A DNA stretch of 64,000 nt. Source: Phenylobacterium haematophilum. GTDB lineage: Bacteria > Pseudomonadota > Alphaproteobacteria > Caulobacterales > Caulobacteraceae. Below are positions 52,108 through 60,963 of the stretch, piece after piece. The stretch covers positions 124,001 through 188,000 of the forward strand of contig NZ_JACIDK010000002.1 in assembly GCF_014196295.1 (NCBI RefSeq). Reading direction: 5' to 3'. Positions within the stretch are counted from its first letter, which is position 1; every line of letters starts with the position of its first letter. The notes beneath the pieces were generated by a model that ran no database searches, was not told the origin of the DNA, and worked only from the letters and a program-made list of their open reading frames with translations. Both the position numbers and the translations under genes were made by a program.

Positions 52108-52533
52108 ATGTCACCGACCCGTCTTGCGGCGGCGAGCCTCGCCGCGTTCCTGATCATCAGCCCAGCCCTCGCCCAGGCGCAGGTCGCTTGCGGCGCGCCG
52201 CCCCCGCAGGCCCAACCGCGCAAGCCCAGCGCCCTGGGCGGCCTGCTGGCGGCCGCGCGCGAAGCCGGCCTCGGCGAGGCCATCGCCGGAGGCATGGGCG
52301 GATCGGGCCGCAACTCGACCGCCGCGGCGGTGGTCGGAGCCGCGCTGTCAGGCGACCCGTCCAGCGCCGCCGCCGCCCTGCCATATGACAGCCGCCACGC
52401 GGCCACCGCCCGCGTGGCGGGGGCGCTGACCGGCGCGGCGCTGAATCTGGCCCGCTCGGCCGGTTCGACGAACGCAGCCTGCGAAGCCCAGGGCGGCCCG
52501 CAGCCGCCGAGCGACGGAGACGTCTGGAAATGA
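52108..52533 (+). CDS. Small secreted Ala/Gly-rich protein
   Basis: A 141-aa protein with a signal peptide ending ALAQA-QVACG and a mature part rich in Ala and Gly (LLAAAREAGLGEAIAGGMGG, STAAAVVGAALSGDPSSAAA), ending in NAACEAQGGPQPPSDGD. Two cysteines could form a disulfide. ATG at 52108 follows CGGAG. The stop overlaps the phospholipase gene by ATGA, so it may be a helper of that enzyme. Family not recognised. Confidence 0.7.
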   Translation: MSPTRLAAASLAAFLIISPALAQAQVACGAPPPQAQPRKPSALGGLLAAAREAGLGEAIAGGMGGSGRNSTAAAVVGAALSGDPSSAAAALPYDSRHAATARVAGALTGAALNLARSAGSTNAACEAQGGPQPPSDGDVWK

Positions 52534-55460
52534 GGCGCGCCCTGCTCTGCGGCGTCGCCGCCCTGACGACCCTGGCCGCGGCGTCCCCGGCTCACGCCTG
52601 GAAGCCGAAGACGCACATCTATCTCGCCGAGGAAGCGCTGCGCGACGCGATCGACGACGACAAGGTCACGCTCTACGAGACCGACTACCGCACGGGAAAA
52701 ATCGTCGGCGAGCTCGGTCAATTCAAGGTCGATCCCGAAGTCCTGGCCGCGTTGAAGTCGGCGCCCCAGCAGTTTCGCGCAGGGGTGCTGGGACCGGACG
52801 CCTACCCGGACATTCTCACCGGCCAACAGGTGATCCACCCCGAAGAGGCGCACGCCGTCGGCCAGGGGGCCGGAGGCTCGAACGCGTGGCTGGCCCACCT
52901 GTGGCGGCGTGGATTTCTGGACAACTCCAGCCCGCAGATCCGCGCCTTTACGGTCGGCTACCTGACGCATGCTGCGGGCGACGTGTTCGCCCACACCTTC
53001 GTCAACCACTTCGCCGGCGGCGAGTTCAAACTCACGCCGGACCCGACCAATGCGGCCAAGCACCTGGTGCTCGAGGGCTATATCGGCAAGCGTACGCCGC
53101 AGACGACCAGCGCCATCTCCTCCAGCGTCACGACCGGCGGCCCGCTGAGCCCGCGCAAGCGCGAAGACCTCGGCATGGACGAGGAAGACATCCAACGAAA
53201 GACCACCACCTATTATGGGGCGATCTCCCAGAACCAGGTGAGCATCTCCGGAGTGGAGAGCTTCATCTACCGCGAGCTGACCTACGCCGCCCCGGGCAGC
53301 GTGCTCGAACAGAAGCTGCTGAAGGGCAGCGGAGTCAGCCGCTCGATCCCTTACATCTTCTCGACCTTGCGCAACGGCCTGCAGCGGCAGGTCGAGGAAT
53401 ACGACCGGACCCGCATGTCCAAGAGCGGTCCCGCGCGGCTGGCCTACGCCGCAGCGAACGGCCCCGCGGCCGAATACAAGCGCGCCTGGATCAAGGACAT
53501 CGACGATGGCCTGGCCGCCTTCCCAGCCGTCAGCCATGAGATCGCCAAGGCGATCGTCTACAATGAAGGCGGCTCGGACATGGCCCGGGCCAAGGCGATC
53601 ATGGACCAGTACGTGATCGACCACCTGGCCTCCATGGCCGGCACGCCGGACGCGGCCGTGGCGACGGTCGCGTTCATTTCGGGCGTGATCGACGCGATTT
53701 TGCCGCCACCGGCGCGCGAGGCGTTCCGAGTCCTGATGCAGGCGCCCATGGACCTGCTGATCAAGGGCGTGAGCGGCCGCACCGCCGACGAATGGGCGGA
53801 CTACATGAAGAACCCCGAAAACCACTTCGACGAGGTCATGAACCGGCGGGGCGGGGCCCACGGAGGCGAGATCGACCATCCGATCGACCTGGCGACGTTC
53901 AACCGCGACTATCTGAAGATCTCCGACGCCAGCTACTCGAACGCGTCGCTGAAGTGGCGGATCAACGACCTGCCGCCGGCTTTCAACACATTGCAGCTCA
54001 CCAAGCTGATGCTGCTGGGCGATCAGGGCCTGAACGAGCTCAACGCCGCCCTGAGCGCCAAAGGCGCGACGATGGGCGGCGTGCCCAGCGAATTCCGCAA
54101 CCTGATGCTGGGCTGGGTTCGCTCATTGGACGCCGGTAACCAGTGGCAAGGCTTGGGCGGAACGCCCCAGCCCGCCTTCGCCGGCAACGGGGGCGCGGCC
54201 TATCGGCGCCTGTTCCTCAATCAGGTCGGCGAGAAGCCCTGGATCGCCGAGGAGGCGCCGCAACAGCCTGCCGAAACTCCCGGGCCGGCTGTCCCTGCGC
54301 AGGATCTGACGCCCTTCGCGGGGGATTGGGATACGACCTATGGGCGCGTGACTTTGGCGCTCGGCGAGGACGGCGTCCTGCGCGGTCGGATGGTGGCGCG
54401 CGCGGCCGACGGCCGTGAAGTCGACGGCGGCCGTCTCGAATTGCGCGACGGCGCCAGCGAGGGGGTGCTTCGGGGGCAATCCCTCTACGCCGCGCACGTC
54501 GTCGACGTGGTTCTGACCTTCGACGCCGCCCGGAACAGCTTTAGCGGCACCGCGCAGCAGGCCGGCTCCACAAGCCCTTCGACCTGGAGCGGAAAGCGCC
54601 TCGCCGCGACCGATCAATCCCCGTCCGCGCCGCCGGCCCAAACCGAGTCGCCGCCGCCGCCGTCCAGCCAGCCTCCGGCACCGCCGATCGCGACCGCGCC
54701 CGTCGCGCAGGCCGGGATCCTCCATCCGCTGGAAGACTTCGACGTCCGTTTCGAACGCGCCGTCACGGCCCGCAACGGAACCGTCCACGTGTTCCTGACC
54801 GTCAAGAATACGACGCGCCGCGACATCTCGATCGGCGCCGGGGTCTTCAAAGCGGTGGCCTACGACGCAGACGGCGTCGGGACCAGCGAGAGCCAGATCT
54901 GGCGCACCGGCGCGGAGACCCCGGAGTCGTTTCCCTCCGCACCGGTCGTTCCGCCCGGCGGAGAGCTGCGCTTCCGCTTCGTCATGACCCCGCCCTCGAC
55001 CACGCCCTTCAGCGTGGTGAATATTCGCGAGAGCGACGACAAGTCCTTGAATTTCGCTTTGTCCGGCGTCCAACCAGGCGCGGCGCTGGCTCCGCTGCAG
55101 GCGTCCGGCGCTGGCCCGTTCAAGGAGCTGAGCCAGTTCGACGTCCGGATCGACGGCGTCGCCAGGGCGCGCGACGGCCGGACCGAGCTGTTCGTCACCC
55201 TGCGCAACCCGGGGAGCAAGGTGCTGACCACCTCGAAGGGCTGGATCAAGTTCAGCGCCGCCGACGCCGACGGGGCGAAGGCGACCACGCGAAGCGCGCT
55301 CTATCCAGTGCGCGGACCGCGCGGCGAGGAGCTGCCCCTGCTGGTCTACGTCGCCCCCGGTGGCGAGACCCGCCTGCGGTACGTTTTCGAAGGCCAGGTG
55401 TCCGGGCCGATCACCGTCCGCGACGGGACCGCCGAGCAGATCTTCTCGCCCGGCCGATAA
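52530..55460 (+). CDS. Secreted zinc-dependent phospholipase C-like protein
   Basis: A 976-aa protein. A signal peptide cut after AHA would leave Trp24 as the new N-terminus (WKPKTHIYLAEEAL), as in zinc phospholipase C where the terminal Trp binds zinc. Further ligand-like residues are in GVLGPDAYPDI and VGYLTHAAGDVFAHTFVNHF (His, Asp, His). The catalytic part extends to about residue 590. A lipocalin-like segment (FAGDWDTTYGRVTLALGEDG), a Pro-rich linker, and two similar beta-domains (EDFDVRFERAVTARNGTVHV and LSQFDVRIDGVARARDGRTE) follow. Confidence 0.82.
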   Translation: MRRALLCGVAALTTLAAASPAHAWKPKTHIYLAEEALRDAIDDDKVTLYETDYRTGKIVGELGQFKVDPEVLAALKSAPQQFRAGVLGPDAYPDILTGQQVIHPEEAHAVGQGAGGSNAWLAHLWRRGFLDNSSPQIRAFTVGYLTHAAGDVFAHTFVNHFAGGEFKLTPDPTNAAKHLVLEGYIGKRTPQTTSAISSSVTTGGPLSPRKREDLGMDEEDIQRKTTTYYGAISQNQVSISGVESFIYRELTYAAPGSVLEQKLLKGSGVSRSIPYIFSTLRNGLQRQVEEYDRTRMSKSGPARLAYAAANGPAAEYKRAWIKDIDDGLAAFPAVSHEIAKAIVYNEGGSDMARAKAIMDQYVIDHLASMAGTPDAAVATVAFISGVIDAILPPPAREAFRVLMQAPMDLLIKGVSGRTADEWADYMKNPENHFDEVMNRRGGAHGGEIDHPIDLATFNRDYLKISDASYSNASLKWRINDLPPAFNTLQLTKLMLLGDQGLNELNAALSAKGATMGGVPSEFRNLMLGWVRSLDAGNQWQGLGGTPQPAFAGNGGAAYRRLFLNQVGEKPWIAEEAPQQPAETPGPAVPAQDLTPFAGDWDTTYGRVTLALGEDGVLRGRMVARAADGREVDGGRLELRDGASEGVLRGQSLYAAHVVDVVLTFDAARNSFSGTAQQAGSTSPSTWSGKRLAATDQSPSAPPAQTESPPPPSSQPPAPPIATAPVAQAGILHPLEDFDVRFERAVTARNGTVHVFLTVKNTTRRDISIGAGVFKAVAYDADGVGTSESQIWRTGAETPESFPSAPVVPPGGELRFRFVMTPPSTTPFSVVNIRESDDKSLNFALSGVQPGAALAPLQASGAGPFKELSQFDVRIDGVARARDGRTELFVTLRNPGSKVLTTSKGWIKFSAADADGAKATTRSALYPVRGPRGEELPLLVYVAPGGETRLRYVFEGQVSGPITVRDGTAEQIFSPGR

Positions 55461-55492
55461 ACCACCACACGCGACAACACGAAGGAGAAGAC

Positions 55493-55939
55493 ATGGATCT
55501 CGAGGAGATCGATTGGCGGACATTGTATCTGTCGGGGGACGGCCGCATCGGCCGCACGGAGTTCTGGATCGGCGCAGCGGGATTGATCTGCGTCGGTCTC
55601 GTCGCCGGCCTGGTCCCGGTGGTCGGCGTTCTGGCCTCCCTGGCGCTGATCTACCCGTGGGCCTGCCTGACGTCCAAGCGGCTGCACGACTTCGGTCGCT
55701 CGGGGCTGCTGGTGCTGGTCGCGGCGGTTCCGGCGGTGGTCGCCGGGGTTTTCAGTCTGGTCACCGCCCTGGCGGCGAGCAACCTCAGCACGATCGGCGT
55801 GGCGTTGGCCAGCGCCAGCCTGTCGCTTGGGGTCTCCACGGTGGCGCTGCTCGTCTCGCTCGGTTTCGTGCTCTGGGTGGGTCTTACGCCCGGGCACGAC
55901 GCGGCCAACAGTTATGGAGCCCGCATGCAGGGTGGCTAG
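55493..55939 (+). CDS. DUF805 inner-membrane protein
   Basis: A 148-aa protein. The N-terminus YLSGDGRIGRTEFWIGAAGL and the loop LTSKRLHDFGRSGLLVLVAA are the DUF805 signature; four helices follow. The family is of unknown function and common in many bacteria. It follows the phospholipase gene by 33 bp and may be in its operon. Its stop overlaps the convergent oxygenase gene. Confidence 0.9.
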   Translation: MDLEEIDWRTLYLSGDGRIGRTEFWIGAAGLICVGLVAGLVPVVGVLASLALIYPWACLTSKRLHDFGRSGLLVLVAAVPAVVAGVFSLVTALAASNLSTIGVALASASLSLGVSTVALLVSLGFVLWVGLTPGHDAANSYGARMQGG

Positions 55940-57015
55940 GCGCCGGCTGCCCGCGCCGACGGCTCATCTCCGAACTGAAGCGTGTGCAGGTTCTTCTGGC
56001 GCAGGGCTTCGCCGGCCTCGTCGAAGAAGAACGGCAGGAAGGCGTAGCGGCGGCCGCGGGTGACGGGGGTCGCCTCGTGCAGCAGCGAGCAGGAGAACAC
56101 CACAGCCCCGCCGGTCGGCGGCCGGTAGGTCTTGGGGCCGAACTCGGGGAAGCGCAGATCGCCGCCCTCGAACTCCTCGGCGTTGAGGTTGATCGAGCAG
56201 GCGAACTTGCGGTGGGCGGTGCCGGAGGTGGTGTTGTCGCGGTGCGGCTTGAAGTAGCCGCCGCCGTCGTCGGCGTCGTAGCAGGCGACGATGTAGCGTT
56301 CGATGCGGGTGGGGTTGAACTGGAAGGCGCGGTTGATCGGGCGCAGCAGCCGGGTCTGGATGCGGGCGCGCAGCTCGTCGCGGAAGGCCTCGTCCTCGAT
56401 GGTGGCGTCGCGGCGGCTCTTGAAGTCGTCGAGCACCGCGACGGTCTTGCCGCCGACCTGGCGCATGGTCCCAGAGCGCTCGCCGCCTCGGCGTTCGTAG
56501 AACTCGATCAGCCGCGCGCACATCTCCGGCTCGAAGATCCGCGGCACGACCAGCACCGGGGCGTGGAGGGGCACGCCGGCGTGGTCGCCCGGCGCGGGCA
56601 GGGCGCGGATGGCGGCGAACACCTGCTCGGTCTGGTCCATGCCGCCGGCGACCATCACCCGCAGGCTGGGGTCGAGCAGGCACCAGTACGGAGTTTCGAC
56701 GCCAGCCTGCGACACCGCGCCATAGGCGCGGCTGACCGCGCCGCTCTGGTCGAGGAACCACATCAACCCGGGACGGTCCTGGGCCTGGGACATGGCGACC
56801 GGGTCACGCAGCACCCCGAAAGCGACGAGGTTGGTCTGGTCGTAGAGCGACTGGTGGGCCTGCATCGCGGCCAGCGCCAGTTGGCGGGCGATCGGCTCGG
56901 TCGGCAGGAAGGCCAGCAGGACGTAGCGCCCGCCGAGGCTGGAGAAGTTGAAGTTGGGGACGCTGGGCGTCGGAGCCGTGAACCAGGGCGCGGCTTGACC
57001 GGTCTGCATCATCAT
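55936..57015 (-). CDS. Redoxin-like / 2OG-Fe(II) oxygenase fusion
   Basis: A 359-aa protein. Residues 1-140 resemble a peroxiredoxin/thioredoxin fold (SLGGRYVLLAFLPTEPIARQ, WFLDQSGAVSRAYGAVSQ, YWCLLDPSLRVMVAGGMDQT), but the usual peroxidatic Cys is absent. Residues 150-345 are a prolyl-4-hydroxylase-type oxygenase (YIVACYDADDGGGYFKPHRD with His258 and Asp260, LLHEATPVTRGRRYAFLPF with His313 and Arg320/322). Similar fusions are annotated as 2OG-Fe(II) oxygenases. The substrate is unknown; protein hydroxylation is possible. Confidence 0.85.
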   Translation of the reverse strand: MMMQTGQAAPWFTAPTPSVPNFNFSSLGGRYVLLAFLPTEPIARQLALAAMQAHQSLYDQTNLVAFGVLRDPVAMSQAQDRPGLMWFLDQSGAVSRAYGAVSQAGVETPYWCLLDPSLRVMVAGGMDQTEQVFAAIRALPAPGDHAGVPLHAPVLVVPRIFEPEMCARLIEFYERRGGERSGTMRQVGGKTVAVLDDFKSRRDATIEDEAFRDELRARIQTRLLRPINRAFQFNPTRIERYIVACYDADDGGGYFKPHRDNTTSGTAHRKFACSINLNAEEFEGGDLRFPEFGPKTYRPPTGGAVVFSCSLLHEATPVTRGRRYAFLPFFFDEAGEALRQKNLHTLQFGDEPSARAAGA

Positions 57016-57039
57016 GGCCCGGTTGGTCGCGTGGACGGG

Positions 57040-57093
57040 TTATGCCCACAAGCATAAGAAGCTTATAAGTCCCGAGGCGGGCGCAGGCATAAG
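57040..57093. repeat. Repeated GCATAAG motifs in the kinase promoter region
   Basis: gcataag occurs at 57052-57058 and 57087-57093, its complement ttatgc at 57040-57045, and the palindrome cttataag at 57062-57069. This AT-rich cluster lies between the divergent oxygenase and kinase genes and is a likely binding site for a regulator, perhaps the downstream response regulator. Confidence 0.45.
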
Positions 57094-57229
57094 CCCGGCA
57101 TAATTGAACCGCCGCGTCTCTGCGGCCATGGTCCGGCTTGTCGGCGGCCCTGCTCGTCTCCCAACTATCGAGCCTGGGGTTCCCACGGACAGGCGGACGC
57201 CGTCGACGCCCGGCTTTGCAAGGATCCGC

Positions 57230-58708
57230 ATGGCGCGGGATTGGACAATCGGCCCACGAGCGCGGGGCGCGCTGCGCTATCTGGCCGCCTTGGGCATGGT
57301 CGCCGTTTCGACGGCCGTGGCCGAGGTGATCTACCGGGTCTTCCACACCGACCGCCTGTCGATGGTGTTCCTGGCCGGCGTGCTGGTCGCCGCCGTCACC
57401 CTGGGGCCCGGCCCGGCCTATTTCGCCGCGGCGATCGCCTTCCTCGTCTACGACATCTACCTGGTCGAACCTCGCTTCGTGTTCACCCTGACCTCGGCCG
57501 AGGACTTCCTGGTCCTGTTCGTGTTCCTGGCCGTCGCCGTACTGACCGGAGGGCTGGCAGGCCGGCTGCGCGAGGCACAGCGGCGGGCCGAGACGCGGGC
57601 GCGGACGTCGGGGGCGCTGTTCCGGGCCAGCGAGGAATTCTCCGCTTCCGGGCATGAGGACGCCGTGCGCCAGGCCCTCGCCCAACGGATCGCCGAGACC
57701 GGCCGCGAGGCGGTGGTGTTCGAGGACGGCCGCTGGTGGAGCGCGCCGGGCGGGATCGAGCCGCCCGAGCAACTGGTCCGCGCCGCCGCCGACCCGACTG
57801 TCCGGATCGCGCCGAGCGAGGTCGACCGCTGGCGGCTGCGGCCGCTGCGCGCCGACGGCCAGCCGCTGGGGCTGGCGGCCTGGCGTTCGACGGCGCGGCT
57901 GCACGCCGACGACGACGAGCGCATGGTCGGCGTGCTGGTCGACATGGCCGCCGCCGCCATCGCCCGCTCGCGCTTGTCGGGCGCCCGGGCGGAGATGCAG
58001 GCGCGCGAGCGCACCGATCAGTTGCGCCACGCCTTGCTGTCGTCGATCTCGCACGACCTGCGCACGCCGCTGGCGGCGATCCTGGCCTCGGCCAGCAGCC
58101 TGAGGGAGTTCGGCGACCGCTTCGACGCGGCGGTGCGCGACGACCTGACCCTGACCATCCAGGAGGAGGCCGAGCGGCTGAACCTGTTCGTCGGCAACCT
58201 GCTGAACATGACCAAGCTGGAGTCCGGGGCGCTGAGCATCGAGCCGGTGAACTTCGGCATGGGCGAGGTGGTGGGCCGGGTCGTGCAGCGGCTGGGCAAG
58301 CGCGCCGGCGAGCGCGAGCTGGTCGCCCATGCCGGCGGCGACGAACTCGCGGCGCTGGGTGACCCGATCCTGGCCGAGCAGGCGCTGGCCAATGTGGTAG
58401 AGAACGCGGTGCGGTTCTCGCCGAACGGGGCGCGGATCGAGGTCTGCGCGCGGCGGACCGACGCCGGCCAGGTGGTGGTCGAGGTCTGGGACGAAGGTCC
58501 CGGGGTGCCGGACGCCGACCTCGGAATGATCTTCGACAAGTTCTATCGCTCGCCGGCGACGGCCGCGGGCCAGCAGGGCACCGGCCTTGGCCTGTCGATC
58601 ACCCGCGGTCTGGTCGAGGCGATGGGCGGGGCGGTGCGGGCCCAGCCGCGGTCCGATGGGCGCGCGGGCCTGGTGGTGGCGCTGAGTTTTCCCGGAGGGC
58701 GGCCATGA
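57230..58708 (+). CDS. KdpD-like short sensor histidine kinase
   Basis: A 492-aa kinase. The N-terminal DUF4118 region (four helices, including VFLAGVLVAAVTLGPGPAYF and IAFLVYDIYLVEPRFVFTLT) is followed by a GAF-like part, the phospho-acceptor region SSISHDLRTPLAAILAS (His275), and the ATPase motifs VVENAVRFSPNG, WDEGPGVPDADL and GLGLSITRGLV. It resembles the C-terminal half of KdpD; the KdpD sensor and universal-stress domains are missing. ATG at 57230 is chosen for AAGGA upstream. It overlaps the response-regulator gene. Confidence 0.85.
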   Translation: MARDWTIGPRARGALRYLAALGMVAVSTAVAEVIYRVFHTDRLSMVFLAGVLVAAVTLGPGPAYFAAAIAFLVYDIYLVEPRFVFTLTSAEDFLVLFVFLAVAVLTGGLAGRLREAQRRAETRARTSGALFRASEEFSASGHEDAVRQALAQRIAETGREAVVFEDGRWWSAPGGIEPPEQLVRAAADPTVRIAPSEVDRWRLRPLRADGQPLGLAAWRSTARLHADDDERMVGVLVDMAAAAIARSRLSGARAEMQARERTDQLRHALLSSISHDLRTPLAAILASASSLREFGDRFDAAVRDDLTLTIQEEAERLNLFVGNLLNMTKLESGALSIEPVNFGMGEVVGRVVQRLGKRAGERELVAHAGGDELAALGDPILAEQALANVVENAVRFSPNGARIEVCARRTDAGQVVVEVWDEGPGVPDADLGMIFDKFYRSPATAAGQQGTGLGLSITRGLVEAMGGAVRAQPRSDGRAGLVVALSFPGGRP

Positions 58709-59400
58709 GTCTCGCGCATCTGCTGCTGGTCGACGACGAACAGCAGATCCTGCGGGCGCTGCGCCCGGCGCTGAGCGCGGCCGGCTATGAGGTGGCGACG
58801 GCCGAAACCGGCGGCGAGGCGCTGGCCTATCTGGCCAGCGAGCCCTGCGACGTGGTGATCCTCGACCTTGGGCTGCCCGACATGGACGGCAAGGAGGTCA
58901 TCGCCCGCATCCGCGAATGGTCGGAGGCGCCGATCCTGGTGCTGTCGGCCCGCGACCTGGAACACGAGAAGATCGCCGCGCTGGACCAGGGGGCGGACGA
59001 CTTCATCAACAAGCCTTTCGGGGTCGGGGAGCTGCTGGCGCGCATCCGCGCCTCGTTACGGGGCCGCGAGCGGCGGTTCTCGGCGCACGCGGTGTTCCGC
59101 AGCGGCGACCTGGAAGTCAACTTCGCGACCCGCCGCGTCGCGGTGATGGGCGAGGAGATGCGGCTGACCCCGCGCGAGTACGACCTCCTGAAGACCCTGG
59201 CGCGCTACGGCGGCCGCGTTGTCACCCATCGCCAGCTGATCGCCGCGGTCTGGGGGCCGGACGCCCAGGTCGACGCCCAATTCGTGCGGGTGTTGGTCGC
59301 CCAGCTGCGCCAGAAGATCGAGGAAGAGGCCTCGACGCCGAAGATCCTGCTGACCGAGCCGGGGATCGGCTATCGGCTGACTCCGGAGGACGAGGCCTGA
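58705..59400 (+). CDS. KdpE-like OmpR-family response regulator
   Basis: A 231-aa protein: receiver with Asp54 (VVILDLGLPDMDGKEVIARI), acidic Asp10-Asp11, and Lys103 (DDFINKPFG). The winged-helix output follows (MRLTPREYDLLKTLARYGGR, VTHRQLIAAVWGPDAQ, GIGYRLTPEDEA). It is closest in pattern to KdpE. ATGA overlap with the kinase gene. No kdpFABC genes occur in the window, so it may control other promoters. Confidence 0.88.
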   Translation: MSLAHLLLVDDEQQILRALRPALSAAGYEVATAETGGEALAYLASEPCDVVILDLGLPDMDGKEVIARIREWSEAPILVLSARDLEHEKIAALDQGADDFINKPFGVGELLARIRASLRGRERRFSAHAVFRSGDLEVNFATRRVAVMGEEMRLTPREYDLLKTLARYGGRVVTHRQLIAAVWGPDAQVDAQFVRVLVAQLRQKIEEEASTPKILLTEPGIGYRLTPEDEA

Positions 59401-59404
59401 CGGC

Positions 59405-60082
59405 CTAGCGCTTGCCTGGCCAGGTCAGGAAGCCGTTGGCGTCGCGTCCGGCCGCCGGATAGGTGCAGCACGGCCCGCTGGGCGCCGGCGGATAGTAGGC
59501 CATCGGCGGCGGCGGCGGCGGCGGGGGCGGCTGGGCATAGCGCGGCGGCGGAGGCGGCGGCGCGTAGTAAGCCATCGGCGGCGGGGGCGGCGCATAGACC
59601 GGCGGCGGAGGCGCGTAGTTCTGCTGCGGGGGCGGCGCGTAGGCCTGGGCCGGCGGATAGCCGCGATAGGACTCGGTGATCTCTTCCTGCACGATGCGGC
59701 CTGGGCGCTGCTGCTGCGGCGGCGGGAGCACGGGCGGCGGTTGCACCACGCGGGCGTATTCGCGCTCGACCGGAGCCGGAGCCGGGGCCGGCTTGGCAGG
59801 GCGCATGTCGACGACCTTGGCAGGCTTGGGCTTGGGCTTGCGGTGGACGACCTTGACCGGCTTGGCCGGCGCCTTGGCGACCTTGGGCGGCGGGCAGGCC
59901 GCGGCGATGATCTGGGCCGGATCGGGGCAGGCGGTCGGCGGAGCGACCGCAGGGGTCACCGGCATGGTCACCGAGCCCGGCGGCGGGGCCGGCTGGCGCG
60001 CGCCGATCTTCGGCGGGCCGCCGGCGTCGCAAGCCGCCAGGGCCACGAAGACGGCGATCGACAGGACGGTACGCAGGCGCAT
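59405..60082 (-). CDS. Proline-rich lipoprotein
   Basis: About 225 aa. The lipoprotein signal is SIAVFVALAACDAGG (lipobox LAAC), followed by a Lys/Pro/Ala linker (AKAPAKPVKVVHRKPKPKPA) and long polyproline-tyrosine repeats (PPPVYAPPPPPMAYYAPPPP), ending in PAAGRDANGFLTWPGKR. It is probably an outer-membrane or periplasmic surface protein. ATG at 60082 is used since the signal peptide begins there. The GGC-rich DNA makes repeat length prone to slippage. Confidence 0.75.
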   Translation of the reverse strand: MRLRTVLSIAVFVALAACDAGGPPKIGARQPAPPPGSVTMPVTPAVAPPTACPDPAQIIAAACPPPKVAKAPAKPVKVVHRKPKPKPAKVVDMRPAKPAPAPAPVEREYARVVQPPPVLPPPQQQRPGRIVQEEITESYRGYPPAQAYAPPPQQNYAPPPPVYAPPPPPMAYYAPPPPPPRYAQPPPPPPPPPMAYYPPAPSGPCCTYPAAGRDANGFLTWPGKR

Positions 60083-60129
60083 GACGGTTTCCCGGCGTCG
60101 TTCAGCTAAGACGGCCACAACCATGAGGA

Positions 60130-60963
60130 TCAGTTTCCGTTAACGCTGTGGCTTTCACCGTGGGCGCGAAGAAATCCCCTGACAAGCTCGTCGTAGAGCT
60201 CCAACCGCTTGTATGCACGGAAATCCGACGTCGCTTCGCGCCAGGCGCGGGCGAAGGCTGCGAGCCGCGGCGGGTCGCCGGCGAGGTCGTCCAGCGGGGC
60301 GAGCCACACCCTTATGGTGAACAGCGCACCGCCGGTGGCCGGCAGCCGCCGCAAGGTCTGGCGCTCGACGCGTACAAACAGTTCGGCGCCGGCGCGGGCC
60401 GGATCGATCTCGGCGATGCGGGCGCGGATCGGGGCTGAGTCCGGGGTGAAGGTCGCGTCGGAGTTCACGACGCTCCAGTTGCGGCGCTCGAGCACCAGGC
60501 CCGGCCGCAGCCCGTCGAAAATGCGCACCACGCGGGTCAGGAAGCGGTCGGTGAAGCCGTGCACCGGCCCGTGGATGTCGCCGAGCGCGCGGCCGAGCAC
60601 CTCGTGGGCGGTGAAGAAGGTCGGGGCGCAGAGCGACAGGGCGCTGACCCGCCACTCGGCGCCGGTCTTCTCCATCAGAACCAGGTCGTCGCTCACGCGG
60701 CGGGCGGCGGCCAGCAGCGGCGGCAGGTCCTCGCCGTCCAGCGGGGTCCCGAGCGCGGCGGCGACCAGGTCGCCGACCTCGGCCTGGCCAGGGCGTGAGC
60801 CCGGGGTCTCGCCCCAGACGACGTCACGGTGGGCGGCGACGAGCGGATCCTTGCGGGCGGCGGGGTCGGCCTCGCCGCCTTCCAGCCAGTCGGCCTCGGT
60901 AATAGGCTTCAGCCCGATGGTGAAGTCCGCGGCCTCCTCGTAGGGGGCGTGGCGGATGCTCAT
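60130..60963 (-). CDS. DUF3445 (heme-dependent oxidative N-demethylase-like)
   Basis: A 277-aa protein. Family stretches include ADFTIGLKPITEADWLEGG, LMEKTGAEWRVSALSLCAPT, IHGPVHGFTDRFLTRVVRIF and LRRLPATGGALFTIRVWLAP. DUF3445 proteins bind heme, and one group demethylates dimethylamine; a similar role is possible, but the substrate is not shown. It overlaps the VanZ-like gene by four bases on the minus strand. Confidence 0.82.
   Translation of the reverse strand: MSIRHAPYEEAADFTIGLKPITEADWLEGGEADPAARKDPLVAAHRDVVWGETPGSRPGQAEVGDLVAAALGTPLDGEDLPPLLAAARRVSDDLVLMEKTGAEWRVSALSLCAPTFFTAHEVLGRALGDIHGPVHGFTDRFLTRVVRIFDGLRPGLVLERRNWSVVNSDATFTPDSAPIRARIAEIDPARAGAELFVRVERQTLRRLPATGGALFTIRVWLAPLDDLAGDPPRLAAFARAWREATSDFRAYKRLELYDELVRGFLRAHGESHSVNGN

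Noticed and set aside
56804-58330. 508-codon minus-strand ORF covering the kinase gene
   Set aside because: Composed of low-complexity Gly/Arg/Gln stretches opposite a kinase with intact H, N and G motifs, so it is a shadow frame.
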